From contig SIJG01000155.1 in NCBI GenBank assembly GCA_023374025.1, forward strand, positions 40,704-104,703: a stretch of DNA of 64,000 bases, read 5' to 3'. Below, in pieces: positions 23,825 to 34,010 of this stretch. This DNA comes from Heterodera schachtii. Its lineage: Eukaryota > Nematoda > Chromadorea > Rhabditida > Heteroderidae. Position numbers and translations under genes: made by a program. How positions within the stretch are numbered: the first letter of the stretch is position 1; the number at the start of each line of letters is the position of its first letter. Below the pieces are notes generated by a model that saw only the letters and a program-made list of their open reading frames with translations, was not told the origin of the DNA and searched no databases.

Positions 23825-25788
23825 CTTATGAGAAGTTCAAAACGGAAGAAGCAGAACAGAAGGCAAAAAGGGACCAAGCAAAGGCTGATGGGGATGAGAT
23901 TGCGTTGAAGAGGGCAGAGCAGTGGTTGCAGTTTCATGCTTGGCCACCGTCCGGGGCGTTTGCCGGCAGGGCTTTCAAGACCGGTATGTTTTTTAGATCA
24001 TTTTAACATAGATTAAAAATGATTTTTTTAATGAAAAAGGGGGGACTACCATAGGCATTATTACCGTTTAATCTTTAAAAAAAATAAATAAAATTAAAAA
24101 ATAATAGTTTTAATTGCCTCTTCATGAAATTTGTTTTTTTAGTCTGGGCATAAAGAAAGGGGCGTTTGCCATCAATTGGCGCAATACGCAGCTGAGGAAC
24201 GATTCCAAGAACAAAGACGCAATCATTCACGCTGCAGAAGAAGCATGTAAATGCAACTTTGTCGAGCTTGGAGACGATGCTTTTCAAAACCTGCCGAACG
24301 TTTCGCGTCGAACAACTTTTTACTTCACGACGTCATGCAAATGGTTTGTTTTCATGATAAGCGTGTGCCCCTTACTGAGTTTATGTGTGACTTGACTATA
24401 GAAATCTCATTTCTATAGTTGCAGCGAGTGTATGTGTGACTTGACTATAGAAATCTCATTTATATAATAGGACGAAGTGGAAATTGGATTCGACTCACTG
24501 TCCTTCCGAAACCAACTGATTGGGGGCTCGAAACCGCTGTCAAAGGAAACACGAAAACAAATTGCCGACAAACTGCTGAGCAAAGATGATAGAATGCGCG
24601 CAGTCTTCACCACTTTTAAAGCTGGCATTGAAGGTTGGTTAAATACAGTTTCGGACAGAAGGAATTTAAAATTTTATGTATACAAATTTCACATTTTTAG
24701 CCCTCGAGACGTTTGTGGATGAAAAGGAGAATGCTTTGAAGGAAAAGGAAAAGATCATCAAATCGCTAAGGACCAATCAGCAGGTCAGTACAAGGGATGC
24801 GAACGAGGTTATCCGAGACCTCGAGGACGACCGTGCTGCTAAGCAGCTACGACTCAGCAGTCTGGAGGTGGGAAATTCTGGAATGTGGATGCACATCGAC
24901 ACGCTTCGTGAAGATCTTTTGAAACGAGGTATAAACAAATATAATTATATAATTGTGCTTATACGTGAATTCATATTTTAATTTCAGTTGGTTCGGTAGT
25001 TGAACGAAATGCTCTCAGGAAGCAATGGCAGACCATCGAAGACCGTCTTGGGCGTTTGCCTGAGACAGAGACAATGCCAATGACCGCCGATGTTCATCGT
25101 ACTGACGGGCGTGTGGTGCAGGCAAAGCCATCAAAAAAGGCCACCCAGACCCAGCCTCCAACACCTGTTTTGACGCGTAATTCATTGACAAACTTCGTTC
25201 TATAACTATTCTATAGTTGAACAAGTGGAGGACATAGTCGAGGAGATTGACCAGCAAATGGACTTGGAACAACCAGATGGCACTCAACGTATTGTTGCAC
25301 GTGACCAGATTGTTGGAGAAATTCGAGCACAAGCAGCTCAAGGAAACCAACGTGCACAAGCACAAGGTAATTTCAGAAATTTAAATTTCTGTAGCATATT
25401 TGTTATTGTCTGATTGAATTCATTCTCTTTTCTATAATGTGCTTGTTTTAAACACCGGTGCCTAAGTATATGTTACTTCTCTATAGAAATCTCTTTTCTA
25501 TAGTTGCAGTGAGTGTGTGAGTTGGTATAGAATTCTCTTTTCTATAATGTGCTTATAGTAAGCACCGGTGCCTAAGTATATGTGATTCCTCTATAGAAAT
25601 CCCCTTTCGTCCATTTAGTGTATGTAACTAATCTATAGAAAAAAATTGCTTATGTTTAGACTTGCGCAAAGTCGACAAGCGAAGTGCAGAAGCAGGTTAA
25701 GAAGTTGGAGAATGATGTCAAGAAGGTGCAGGAGGATATGAATATCTTGAAGGGCTTCTTTGACAAGCTGAAGATCTTGTCTGAATAG
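23825..25788 (+). CDS. Unrecognised gene with predicted coiled coils (5' end not found)
   Basis: Likely exons: 23825-23983, 24143-24343, 24471-24633, 24701-24928, 24988-25176, 25217-25366, 25660-25788. The central four join in matching phase 1. The first begins YEKFKTEEAEQKAKRDQAKA, a charged helix. Later exons read ETFVDEKENALKEKEKIIKS and then DIVEEIDQQMDLEQPDGTQR, and the last contains SEVQKQVKKLENDVKKVQED ending in KLKILSE and a stop. This is a soluble, highly charged, helical protein and I recognise no catalytic domain. Problems: exon 2 is open in more than one frame and does not join its neighbours in phase, and the last exon needs a one-base phase change, so a microexon or alternative splice sites are likely. 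It has no copy elsewhere in the window. No methionine start is evident before 23825. Confidence 0.6.
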
Positions 25789-27330
25789 GCGTTTGGCTTT
25801 TTGAATTGCACCTGTTTTCTGCAAAAATTTAACACAAATCACCATTTTGATCATATTCCGTCCGACAAGTTTTCATAATTACTCTTCTTATCACTTTTGT
25901 TTATTTTTTGTATTATTATAATATTTTACAACAGATGCCCAAACGTACTCGCTCTCGCTCTCCCAAACGTACTCGCTATCGCTCTGCTCGTAATACTTTA
26001 TGTAACATGTTCTTCACAATCCCGAAACCATTTTCGGGGAGAACGAGAACTAGAACTTCGGATGGTGGTACCTCTTCTTCAACACAGACAGGCGGTAGGT
26101 AGTAGTAAGTAAGTAGTTAGTGACTATTGTATTTTTTTATACCCAAGTTTCTATAGCATTCTTATAAGCAATTATCCTCTTTGCAGACGGAGGCCGAGCT
26201 GTTACTGTTACGCCGGCTCCGACCTTGCCTGAGGCAGCTCAGCAGCACGAGCAGCTGCTTCACCTTCACGAGGAGGAGCAGGCATTTGCAGTGGAAGAAA
26301 TGCCACCGCTTCCGTCTCAGGAAAAACAAGACCACGAGGATGAGGCACAGGACGAACGGGACCACGACGTGGAGGAGGCATTTGCAGTGGAAGAAGTACC
26401 CCCACATGGTGAGTGTGTCTATAGTCTCTTTTCTATAGGTCACTTGTAATAGGCGTGTGCCCTTAGCGCAGCGAGTGTATGTGACTTGTCTATTTTAATT
26501 TCTATAGATTATTTGTACTAGGCCTGTGCAAAAGCCCTTATTAGGCGTGTGCCCGCCCTCTACTCATTTCTATAGATTATTTGTATTAAGTGCGTGCAAA
26601 AGTCCTTAATTACTACAAGCACACTATCGAAATGAGATTTCTATAATGACACCTAACCTTTTAAGACGAGAAAATGTACGAGGGGGAGGCACAGGACGAG
26701 CAAGACCACGACATGGAGGAGGCATTTGCAGTGGAAGAAGTACCCCCACATGGTGAGTGTGTCTATAGAAATCTCTTTTCTATAGGTCACTTGTAATAGG
26801 CGTGCGCCCTTAGCGCAGCGAGTGTATGTGACTTGTCTATTTTAATTTCTATAGATTATTTGTACTAGGCCTGTGCAAAAGCCCTTATTAGGCGTGTGCC
26901 CGCCCTCTACTCATTTCTATAGATTATTTGTATTAAGTGCGTGCAAAAGTCCTTAATTACTACAAGCACACTATCGAAATGAGATTTCTATAATGACACC
27001 TAACCTTTTAAGACGAGAAAATGTACGAGGGGGAGGCACAGGACGAACAAGACCACGACGTGGAGGAGGCATTTGCAGTGGAAGAAGTTCCTCCACAAGG
27101 TGAGTGTGTCTATAGAAATCTCATTTCTATAGATTATTTGTATTAGGTGCGTGCAAAAGTCCTTAATTACTACACTACAAACACCCTATAGAAATGAGAT
27201 TTCTATAATGACAATGTGACTTGTCTATTGAAAGTTAATTTCAATAGATTATTTGTACTAGGCGCGTGCAAAAGTCCTTATTAGGCGTGTGCCCGCCCTC
27301 TAACTATGTGTGACTTCTCTATAGAAACTT
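24396..27330. repeat. Locus-confined intronic CTATAGAAAT palindrome family
   Basis: The introns of the genes at 23825-27829 are filled with the near-palindrome ctatagaaat..atttctatag and shortened forms, combined with satellite words gtgtatgtgtgacttg, cgtgtgcccttagcg and ttatttgtactaggc. Examples: 24399-24418, 24445-24470, 25483-25503, 25592-25610, 26767-26784, 27111-27131, 27190-27206. I do not see this family elsewhere in the window. Several copies lie a few bases from splice sites (ctatag|TTGAACAAG at 25216). Confidence 0.75.
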
Positions 27331-27829
27331 AACTATAAAAAGCTTGAGCACTTTAACAATTTGGGCTACTTACAGCAAATTGCAAAATGCTAAAAATGCA
27401 AAATTTGTTATCATAGGCATATTTCGACGATGCTCAAATTGAGATGCATTTTAGTCAAAAACTTGGCTAATGACAATAAAATATTTTTATTAATTTTTTA
27501 TTTTGGTTAAATTTTGAACTTTTTTGGGTTTGTGGAAAAATAAATTTATTGCTACAACCTTTAAAAGCCATAATTGAAGCTTGTTTATGTTTGTAGGTTT
27601 TGAACAAGTGAATGATGGCGGCAGCATCAGCAGTGATCAGCAACCGCTTGACCAAGAAGAAGAGAAGCGCCAGCAGTTTGGCGGTGAGTGTGAAGCCGAT
27701 TCGTCAACCTTGACCGTGAAATGCGTCATTTCCGAACCCCGGACCGAACTCGACAAAAAGTCAAAAATTCAAATTTTCGGGATTAGCATTTTTGGTTCAA
27801 AACCCGTTAAATACACGAAAACAAACTGA
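25935..27829 (+). CDS. Unrecognised gene: Arg/Ser-rich start, acidic repeat exons
   Basis: ATG at 25935 follows acag directly, suggesting a 5' UTR intron or trans-splice site. Exons: 25935-26094, 26187-26408, 26666-26752, 27013-27099, 27597-27683 or read-through to a stop at 27829. All internal introns are phase 1 and the last three exons are each 87 nt. The N terminus reads MPKRTRSRSPKRTRYRSA (SR-like, basic). The following exons are acidic: DEAQDERDHDVEEAFAVEEV, then two near-identical repeats starting DEKMYEGEAQDEQDHD and ending AFAVEEVPP. Charge is therefore strongly polarised. No known domain is recognised; it could be a continuation of the coiled-coil gene just upstream, as the intervening 146 bp are intron-like. 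The 3' end runs directly into the partial FLYWCH copy at 27986. Confidence 0.6.
26409..27103. repeat. Tandem duplication of a 347-bp exon-plus-intron unit
   Basis: The sequence from the donor at 26409 through exon 26666-26752 recurs almost unchanged from 26753 through exon 27013-27099; the period is 347 bp. Differences are few (for example, GACGAGCAAGACCACGACAT versus GACGAACAAGACCACGACGT). Because the exon is 87 nt and phase-symmetric, each duplication adds 29 residues without breaking the frame. Confidence 0.9.
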
Positions 27830-27985
27830 AAGCCATTCAAGGCCAAAATGGATACCGGATCCGTTGGTCAGTGCTCTCGAAAAGCGCAAAGAACTTGTTT
27901 TTATAACAAAAAAAAATTTACACTGACGCTTTTTCCGGGGGCCAAACCTTTCCATGGGCCAACCGTCCTGTTTAAATTTAAAATA

Positions 27986-29167
27986 ACCCGACAAAATGCC
28001 GCAGAAATTGACACAATGCCAACAACGTCCTCTGCTGCCGCTGCTGGTGGCGCCAAAATTCAAAATTATGCTGAACAGACGCCGTCTCCGCCGGCAAAAT
28101 TGTTCGAATTGGCACAGTGTGAGAAAGAAATGAGGCAAATTGCGACCAAATGGAATTTGCTATTCAGCGAAGAATGGTAATTAACATAAAATAATTGATG
28201 AATTGATTTATGCGTAATTCTCTAACCGTCTGTTCTCTTCTTTTGAACACTTTCGCAATATCTGTTTTTCTCTCTACATTTTGTTGAGAAATTATCTCTC
28301 ATCGGGTACACCGAAAAATTCGCTGGGACATAATTTCGGCGCCGAATTTTTTAAAAAAATTTTAAATTTTGAAACTGTTTTTTCTATTTTCTCACCCATT
28401 TTTCTCTCTTCACTTGTCAAATTTTTTTCGTCCGCCATCCCGGGCAAAATTATTCAAATTGGCAATAAAAACCAAAAATACACCCCCTAAGAAATGAAGA
28501 CTCCAAAAATTTTATTTATTTTCTTGACAAATTGCAATTATGCGGAAGAATTGATCTAAATGTGGGACCCCGATAAATATTGGAATTTTTTTAAACCAAT
28601 GGGGGGCTTTTAATTTGTAAATTTTTGTTTTTTTTTTTTGTATAAAAAGCATTGAAAATTTTTCACAGAGATTATTTTCTTACTGTTTCCTCCCCCTCCC
28701 CTTTCATTAATTTGACAGTATCGTAATTTATACGGTATTTAGGGGTTTTTATTTGTTTATGCCACCGCCGGACACCAAGGCGTTAAAGGACGGCGTTCTG
28801 TTGTCGCTCACTGACCGTGGCGATCACATTCGTGTGAGTTTTGGCGCATATTAGCAGCCAGGAGAAAAAAAAATTAAAAAATTTATTCGCGAAATTGGAC
28901 ATAAAATGGCAAAAAAATCGGATACTGGGAATTTTTTTTTACAAATTTTAAAATTTCATGAATTTTGCAATTTTTTCATTATAAATTGAGTGGGAAGGCA
29001 TCGTTTTTAAAAATGAATTTTCCCCATTTTTCACACAGATGGATGAGTTCCATGCATTCGTTTCTCAGGAGGACAGAACTCAGCGTTGGCCAAAAGAGCG
29101 TGGAGAGGCGACGATCATGCGTCTGGCCAGTGATCAGTGTGCCAGAATGTTTGCCAACTATTCCTGA
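27986..29167 (+). pseudogene. FLYWCH-like gene copy 2, 3' part only
   Basis: Homology to the other copies begins abruptly inside exon 6 at about 27986 (cgacaaaatgccgcagaaat). It continues through exon 6 (to 28176), exon 7 (28743-28833, 91 nt) and exon 8 (29039-29167, 129 nt), with the same exon lengths and splice phases as the intact copies. Both zinc-finger modules and the start are missing. Substitutions such as EDRTQRWPKERGEATIMRLA in exon 8 show independent drift. The upstream neighbour is the end of the acidic-repeat gene, so a fusion transcript is conceivable but unsupported. Confidence 0.82.
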
Positions 29168-30064
29168 TCGCGCCATGGATTATTATTGCTAATGATGACT
29201 CATTTGTGGGGAATTTTGATCAACTTTTATAACAATTTTGGTGTTACTTTTTTCTTGTTTTTTCCTTTGTTTTATGATGGTTTCTTTTCCCTTTTACATA
29301 TTCCTTTTTAATAATCGAACCCTTTTTTGGTTGAACTTTTTTTCTAATTTAAATCCACCACATTTTAAAGCACAAAATCGATTTGGATAAAATTAAAATA
29401 GAATTTTCATTTAAATTTATGCTAAAATTGCAGAAATATTAAAATAGTTACAACTAGAGACCGGCGCGGGATTTTGCGAGTCCCACCTAGAAAGTGATGG
29501 AAGGGACGAGGGAAATCTGCGAATATTCTATCCCGGTGGGGAATTGAACCCAAGGGAAAATTGATAAAAGGCAAAATGTTTAGCCACTAGACCACATTTG
29601 AACTTGAATAAAATAAATTTTTTCAAAAATTTCTCCTTCTCCGTCCTCCTCTTTTCTCACCAGACCCCCATTCTTACCATGCTTATTTAGTCCCGTCGGG
29701 ACCGGGACCTGAAAAACCGTGATTACCGTCCCGGTCCCACTCAGCTCTAAGTTAAACGAGTTCCAATAAAGAATTAATTAATTTTTATTAAATTAAAAAA
29801 AATTCTTAAAAAAATAATAATTCCATTTATTCCCTTGGAGTATGAAAGGAGACTGAGTGATTATTTTTCAATCTCCTTAGAGACTAGGGGATAATTGGAG
29901 ACTGGAGGACTAATGGATATATGAGATAATTAGAGAAAACACGGTAACGAAAAATGGGAAAAATGACCTAAAGATCTCAATTCAAATGGGCTTTAGTTAA
30001 ATATAACTTTACAAGGACCACACACAAACACATAACAAATAACATAAATGTACTTAAAAATCAT
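29168..30064. repeat. Intergenic copy of the array: composite repeat with tRNA-like core
   Basis: After the FLYWCH 3' flank, a composite repeat occupies about 29454-29749. It starts tagagaccggcgcgggattt, ends cccactcagctcta, and is a shortened version of 38352-39559. Within it, 29528-29605 on the minus strand contains gtggtctagtggctaaacat and cttgggttcaattccccacc, which fit tRNA A-box and B-box patterns, so the core looks tRNA-derived. No closed acceptor stem is evident. The rest, to the secreted gene on the minus strand, is AT-rich and matches 39560-39700. Confidence 0.6.
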
Positions 30065-30823
30065 TTATCCGAAATTGAAGCGAATTTCTTTTTCCACCTG
30101 ATAAATGTTTGGGTTCCAAATTTAAATTTGTTTGCAATTTTTGCGTCAACTTTTTTTGGATTTCTTTCTTTAATTTTAAAATATTGCTTCATCTTTTCTA
30201 ATTTTTGCTCATTTGAATATTTATTTCTTACTTAAAAATAATAATTTAAATAAAAATAAATAAATTTCTTATATATTTTGGAATCAATTCTTTTTTCCAT
30301 TTCCAAATTGTGTCGTGAGAAATGCCAATTCCTTCGCAAATTCTTTCTGTTTACCGGGGGCATATAATCTTTGAAATTCCTCAAATCGTTCAATGAATTC
30401 TTTCCTTTTCGCATTATAAAAATTCTTTTCCATCTTTTTATTTAAATTTAATTCTTTTTTCCATTTGTATATTTTGTCGCGAGTTGCGCCTAATTTTTCC
30501 AATTTTCCTCTAAATTTTTGTTTGATTTTTCTGTTGATATTTTTCTCTTTCTCGCAACTTTTCTTTAATTGCCTCAAATTTAAGAATCATTTTTCTTTTC
30601 GGTTGACCTTTTGGTTCTTCTTTCGCATTTTGATCACTTTTGGTAATATTCTGATCATTTTAATTTGATCAATTGATTCGATTCCCATTTCTTCTTTGTT
30701 TTCTTCTCTTTCTTTTTTATCCCATTCTTCGCCAAATATTTCATCAAAATTTGGTCGGATTTTGCCTATTTCAATTGTATAAACAAGACAAAATGTAAAA
30801 AATATTAAATGCCACAAATTCAT
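30065..30823 (-). pseudogene. Secreted protein with helix-turn-helix-like repeats, copy 1
   Basis: Starts at 30823 with MNLWHLIFFTFCLVYTIEIG, a hydrophobic signal peptide, followed by KIRPNFDEIFGEEWDK. A repeated motif of about 40 residues then appears three times: KLGATRDKIYKWKKEL (near 30440-30500), GIGISHDTIWKWKKEL (near 30265-30345) and KIANKFKFGTQTFIRWKKKF (near 30080-30150). Each resembles a helix-turn-helix with an invariant W-K-K-E/K-L/F in the last helix, as in homeodomain-like and transposase HTH units. A signal peptide joined to DNA-binding-like repeats is unusual; nematode effectors that travel to host nuclei are one possible reading, by inference only. Breaks: an in-frame TGA at about 30587, a frameshift near 30355 between repeats 1 and 2, and a stop-rich gap before repeat 3 that could be an intron. 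The sister copy is on the plus strand at 40228. Confidence 0.7.
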
Positions 30824-31044
30824 TTTCTTTTGAGAATGGAATTTTGGATTAAATGAATTTGTTTAATATATTTATTCGCTTTTTAATATTAATATTTATT
30901 ATTTGTATTTTTCTTTAAAAATCTTTTCCAATAGTAGAATTGTTACGTAATTCTGAGCAGTTAAATCAATTTTTACAATAAGGAAAACTCATAAAAATTA
31001 ATATACATATAATAAATACAATATTCAATTTTAAAGGTTTAAAA

Positions 31045-31260
31045 GGGAATGCAATTCAATGGCATTTTTGGAAGCAAAAAATGACCCCATGTTGGTGTTC
31101 GACGAATTGATGTTCAAATGGTTGGCATTCGCAGAAGCAGATAATGTGGCAAAAACATCCACCACCACAACCTCCTCATCCAATGGCACAATCAAAACTG
31201 TGGATTTTGTGATTGATTTTGTGATGAATGTGGCCAATGTGGACACATTTCTGTGGCCAA
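31045..31260 (+). pseudogene. Truncated last exon of the 175-residue secreted family
   Basis: This fragment matches exon 3 of the gene at 53241-54091 from its acceptor (aaaag|GGAATGCAATTC) through MAFLEAKNDPMLVFDELMFK to VANVDTFLWPK. It is cut at 31260, where sequence from the 3' flank of the P450 fragment (gatcttttccgacaataatc) begins. Exons 1 and 2 are absent upstream. The junction is therefore a deletion that removed the end of this gene, the MITE and the P450 exons that follow in the other array units. Confidence 0.85.
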
Positions 31261-32928
31261 AAAAATTTTGATCTTTTCCGACAATAATCGTAAGAAATTT
31301 GATGTAAAGCAACCAACTAAATTTTGCTTCATTATATCATTCGATAGCTCAAATTTTCTCTGTTAATTTTCAAGATTTGATAATGAAACATCGTGAAATT
31401 ATATGGTATTTTTATATTTGTTGTCAAGCTGTTCCTTAATTTTTCATTTTAAAATTTCAGTTTTTTCAAGCTGATCTTTTAGTCACAAAAAAATAAATAA
31501 TTCAAACGCACCAAAAAATGAAATTTTAAATAAATTAATGCAAAAAAATACATTCAAAAATGCTTATCTACTACATCCTAGAAGCTTCAAACAACCAAAA
31601 AGGAAATAGATATCCCGAAAATGGCGTGAAGTCGGTCGATAAAATTTCAGAAAAAATACCTAAGGGCTGGTAAATTTCTATGAAAAAATCATTATATGGG
31701 CACAAAACACAAACTTTAATCCGTAAGAATCGACCCGATTGGTGCTAGGTAGTTTTGTAAAAAAGTGCCAAATTTATAGATTATCGAGAAAAACTCGATA
31801 TAACTTTTCTTAAACACAACCAAATTAAATAATCATGGTGTCTTTGATAAACAAAAAAGAATATTGTAATACATTACCAAAATGGATAAATTTAAAAAAA
31901 TGTTAGCGATTTGGCGCTCAAGCCGACTCCAACCGAATGCGACCCCTGCGGCCATATCAGATGCATCCTGCAGAGTGTATTAATTACTCCATTCATGGCC
32001 AAAGTCCAGCCCACCGCCTCGAATCGGACGCGAGACGGCACGCAGACACCACGGAGACAGCACACGTTACCACCGTAGCGCATGTCGTCAAACCGTGAAC
32101 ACGAGGGGAAACGGCGCCGGCGAGCAAATCGCACCGACAGAATAGCGATGATTCTTTTTGTAGGAAGTTGAATATTTGGTTTGATTATTTGATGGGATGG
32201 GAATTCGGCGAGGGAAGGCAGAGAAAGGGATGCACTACATCGCTCACTCTCGTTTCTTTACCAACAAATTGGTGTACTATTTCTCGATTTTTGAGTCAAA
32301 CCAAAACTCGGACTTTTCATCGGTTTCTTAGTACACAAGTATTTGGATTAACACAAGGGGTATAGGTCATAGACCTACCATCCAAAAGAAAACGGTAGAG
32401 AATTATGTCAATTTTCCAGAAAAATTTGCCTAACCCCTTAGGGATTTTTTCGAAAATTTCCCAGATTTCAAGCCATTTTTGACTTTCTAGATCACCATGA
32501 AGGAGTGATCTGACTAAGTTGGTGTAAAAGACCTTTTTGATCAGGACCAAAAGTTAGCTTAGCAGAAACTTTTCCAGAATTTTTTCTCTGCCTAAAATGT
32601 TTTTTCATCGAGTAAAACTTTGTTTCCATACTTTTGTTAAGCCAAAAGTGGGGTCACTTTGGTTGCGCACCCGTAACTTTTTGATGGATTGAGTGATCTG
32701 GATGTCAATTGCCTTTTACTAGAGTAATATTTTAGGGCTTTATTTTGGCATACAAAAGTTTTTCGTTCAAACACTCATTTTGTGAAAACCCGGTTTGAAA
32801 AGTTTTAAAATTTATTTCCATACTTTTGTCCGTGACTGTATGTGTATCATTCATTTATTTATTTTTGCTTTTTTTTTTTGAGTTTTTTCGTGGTCAAAAT
32901 GGGGTTCCCTTCTTTTGATAAATTTAAG

Positions 32929-33560
32929 CAGAGTGGCCAAGTGTGCTTATTTCTAAGATTTGTGCTTATTTCAGCATTACGTGCTTATTTTTGGATTTGA
33001 AAAAAATACATTTTTATTTCATTTTCTTGAGTGTAAAATGCCCCAAAATTTCAGTGAAAATCTGTTAAAAAATGGTCAAAATTTCTATTTTTCCTCCGGC
33101 GGCGCCTTTCGGCACCGTCGGGCCCCCAAAACTTATTTATTTCATAGAAAATTGTCTCAAAATCTCAAAAATTGGTCATTTTTTTGGTGAAAATCTGTTA
33201 AGAAATTGCATTGAAATTTAAAAAAATTTTCCCGACTCCGCCTACCGCCGCCGCCGGACCCCCCTCCCCCCCGGTTCCCAAGAAGTTTTGGAAAAAACGC
33301 GCCGCAAAAAAACATTTTTATTGTTTTTTAAATTTTGATTATTTTCCAAATCTGATTTTTGACCCCAAATGAAGATTTTTGTCGGACAAATGCTGATTTT
33401 GAAAATTTTCAGTTGAAGACCTTGTTTTAACGCGAATAAAATTTGTTTTAATTTTTTTCATGTTTTTATTGCGTTTCCTTCACGCTACTATTAGTTTTAG
33501 AATATCTTATTTTTGGGGTCCGAATCTTAGTTTTTGAGCCATTTTGTCTTATATAAAAAA
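32929..33560. mobile_element. 652-bp hAT family, copy with eroded right end
   Basis: The left end cagagtggccaagtgtgctt follows the target sequence aatttaag (32921-32928). The body matches 44875-45526 nearly base for base, including two GC-rich cassettes (33090-33130 and 33228-33310). The right inverted repeat and second target copy have been lost by a small deletion: the sequence goes from aaaaaaacgg straight to ttaaggcattttgtg. Non-autonomous. Confidence 0.85.
33228..33310. repeat. GC-rich cassette shared by different hAT elements
   Basis: A 70-80 bp module: aaattttcccg, then a gccgcc-rich core, a poly-C stretch, and ttcccaagaagttttggaaa followed by cgccgcaaaa. Variants occur at 13850-13925, 16632-16712, 17819-17905, 22333-22400, 33090-33130, 38603-38640, 45045-45080 and 45175-45255. 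Better-preserved cores can fold as a hairpin: ggcggtgcc-gata-ggcgccgcc. It is found within hAT elements of different terminal-repeat families. Confidence 0.75.
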
Positions 33561-34010
33561 AAAACGGTTAAGGCATTTTGTGCTTTTAAATTGTTTTTGT
33601 TTTATTTGACTATATATACATTACGCCAAATTTTCAAACATTTACATACATGTGTATGTATTCCTTAAGGTTCTTTTGAAATGTTCGATGCTTTTCGACC
33701 TTGCAAACCATGCATATGAGATCCATTCAAGCTAATTCCGAATCATGAACTCGAAAACAAACAAAAACATGAAAATTCAAACAAAAAAAAACATCGAAAT
33801 TGTAGGTTTACGAAAAATATTTTCGAACAACAACATTTTTTGGTTTCAAGTTTGGGATTCAGAATTGGCTTAGATGGATGTCATCTTCTTGACCAGCCAT
33901 TCTGAAATGGCCCATAAATTCTTCATTTTCGAGGCCTCCACCCCCTCGAACTTAACTGTCATTTACATAAAATTTAGAAAAATTAAGATTCCTCTAAATA
34001 CGCAATCATT

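Larger units (their letters stand above)
31268..34010. repeat. Spacer of array unit 2
   Basis: Second copy of the spacer described at 14753-19030, co-linear with 43223-45974. It keeps the empty site for the 1043-bp hAT (ctaagttg at about 32514-32521) and a damaged copy of the 652-bp hAT (32929-33560). No protein frame is conserved between the copies. The segment 32350-32845 ends tacttttgtccgtgactgta, which resembles a Tc1/mariner-type terminal sequence next to TA; the left end is not clear, so this is only a suggestion. Confidence 0.75.

Noticed and set aside
32960..33190. Conserved 76-codon frame repeated at 44906-45136
   Set aside because: It lies inside the 652-bp non-autonomous hAT; the identity reflects the recent duplication of the element, not protein selection.
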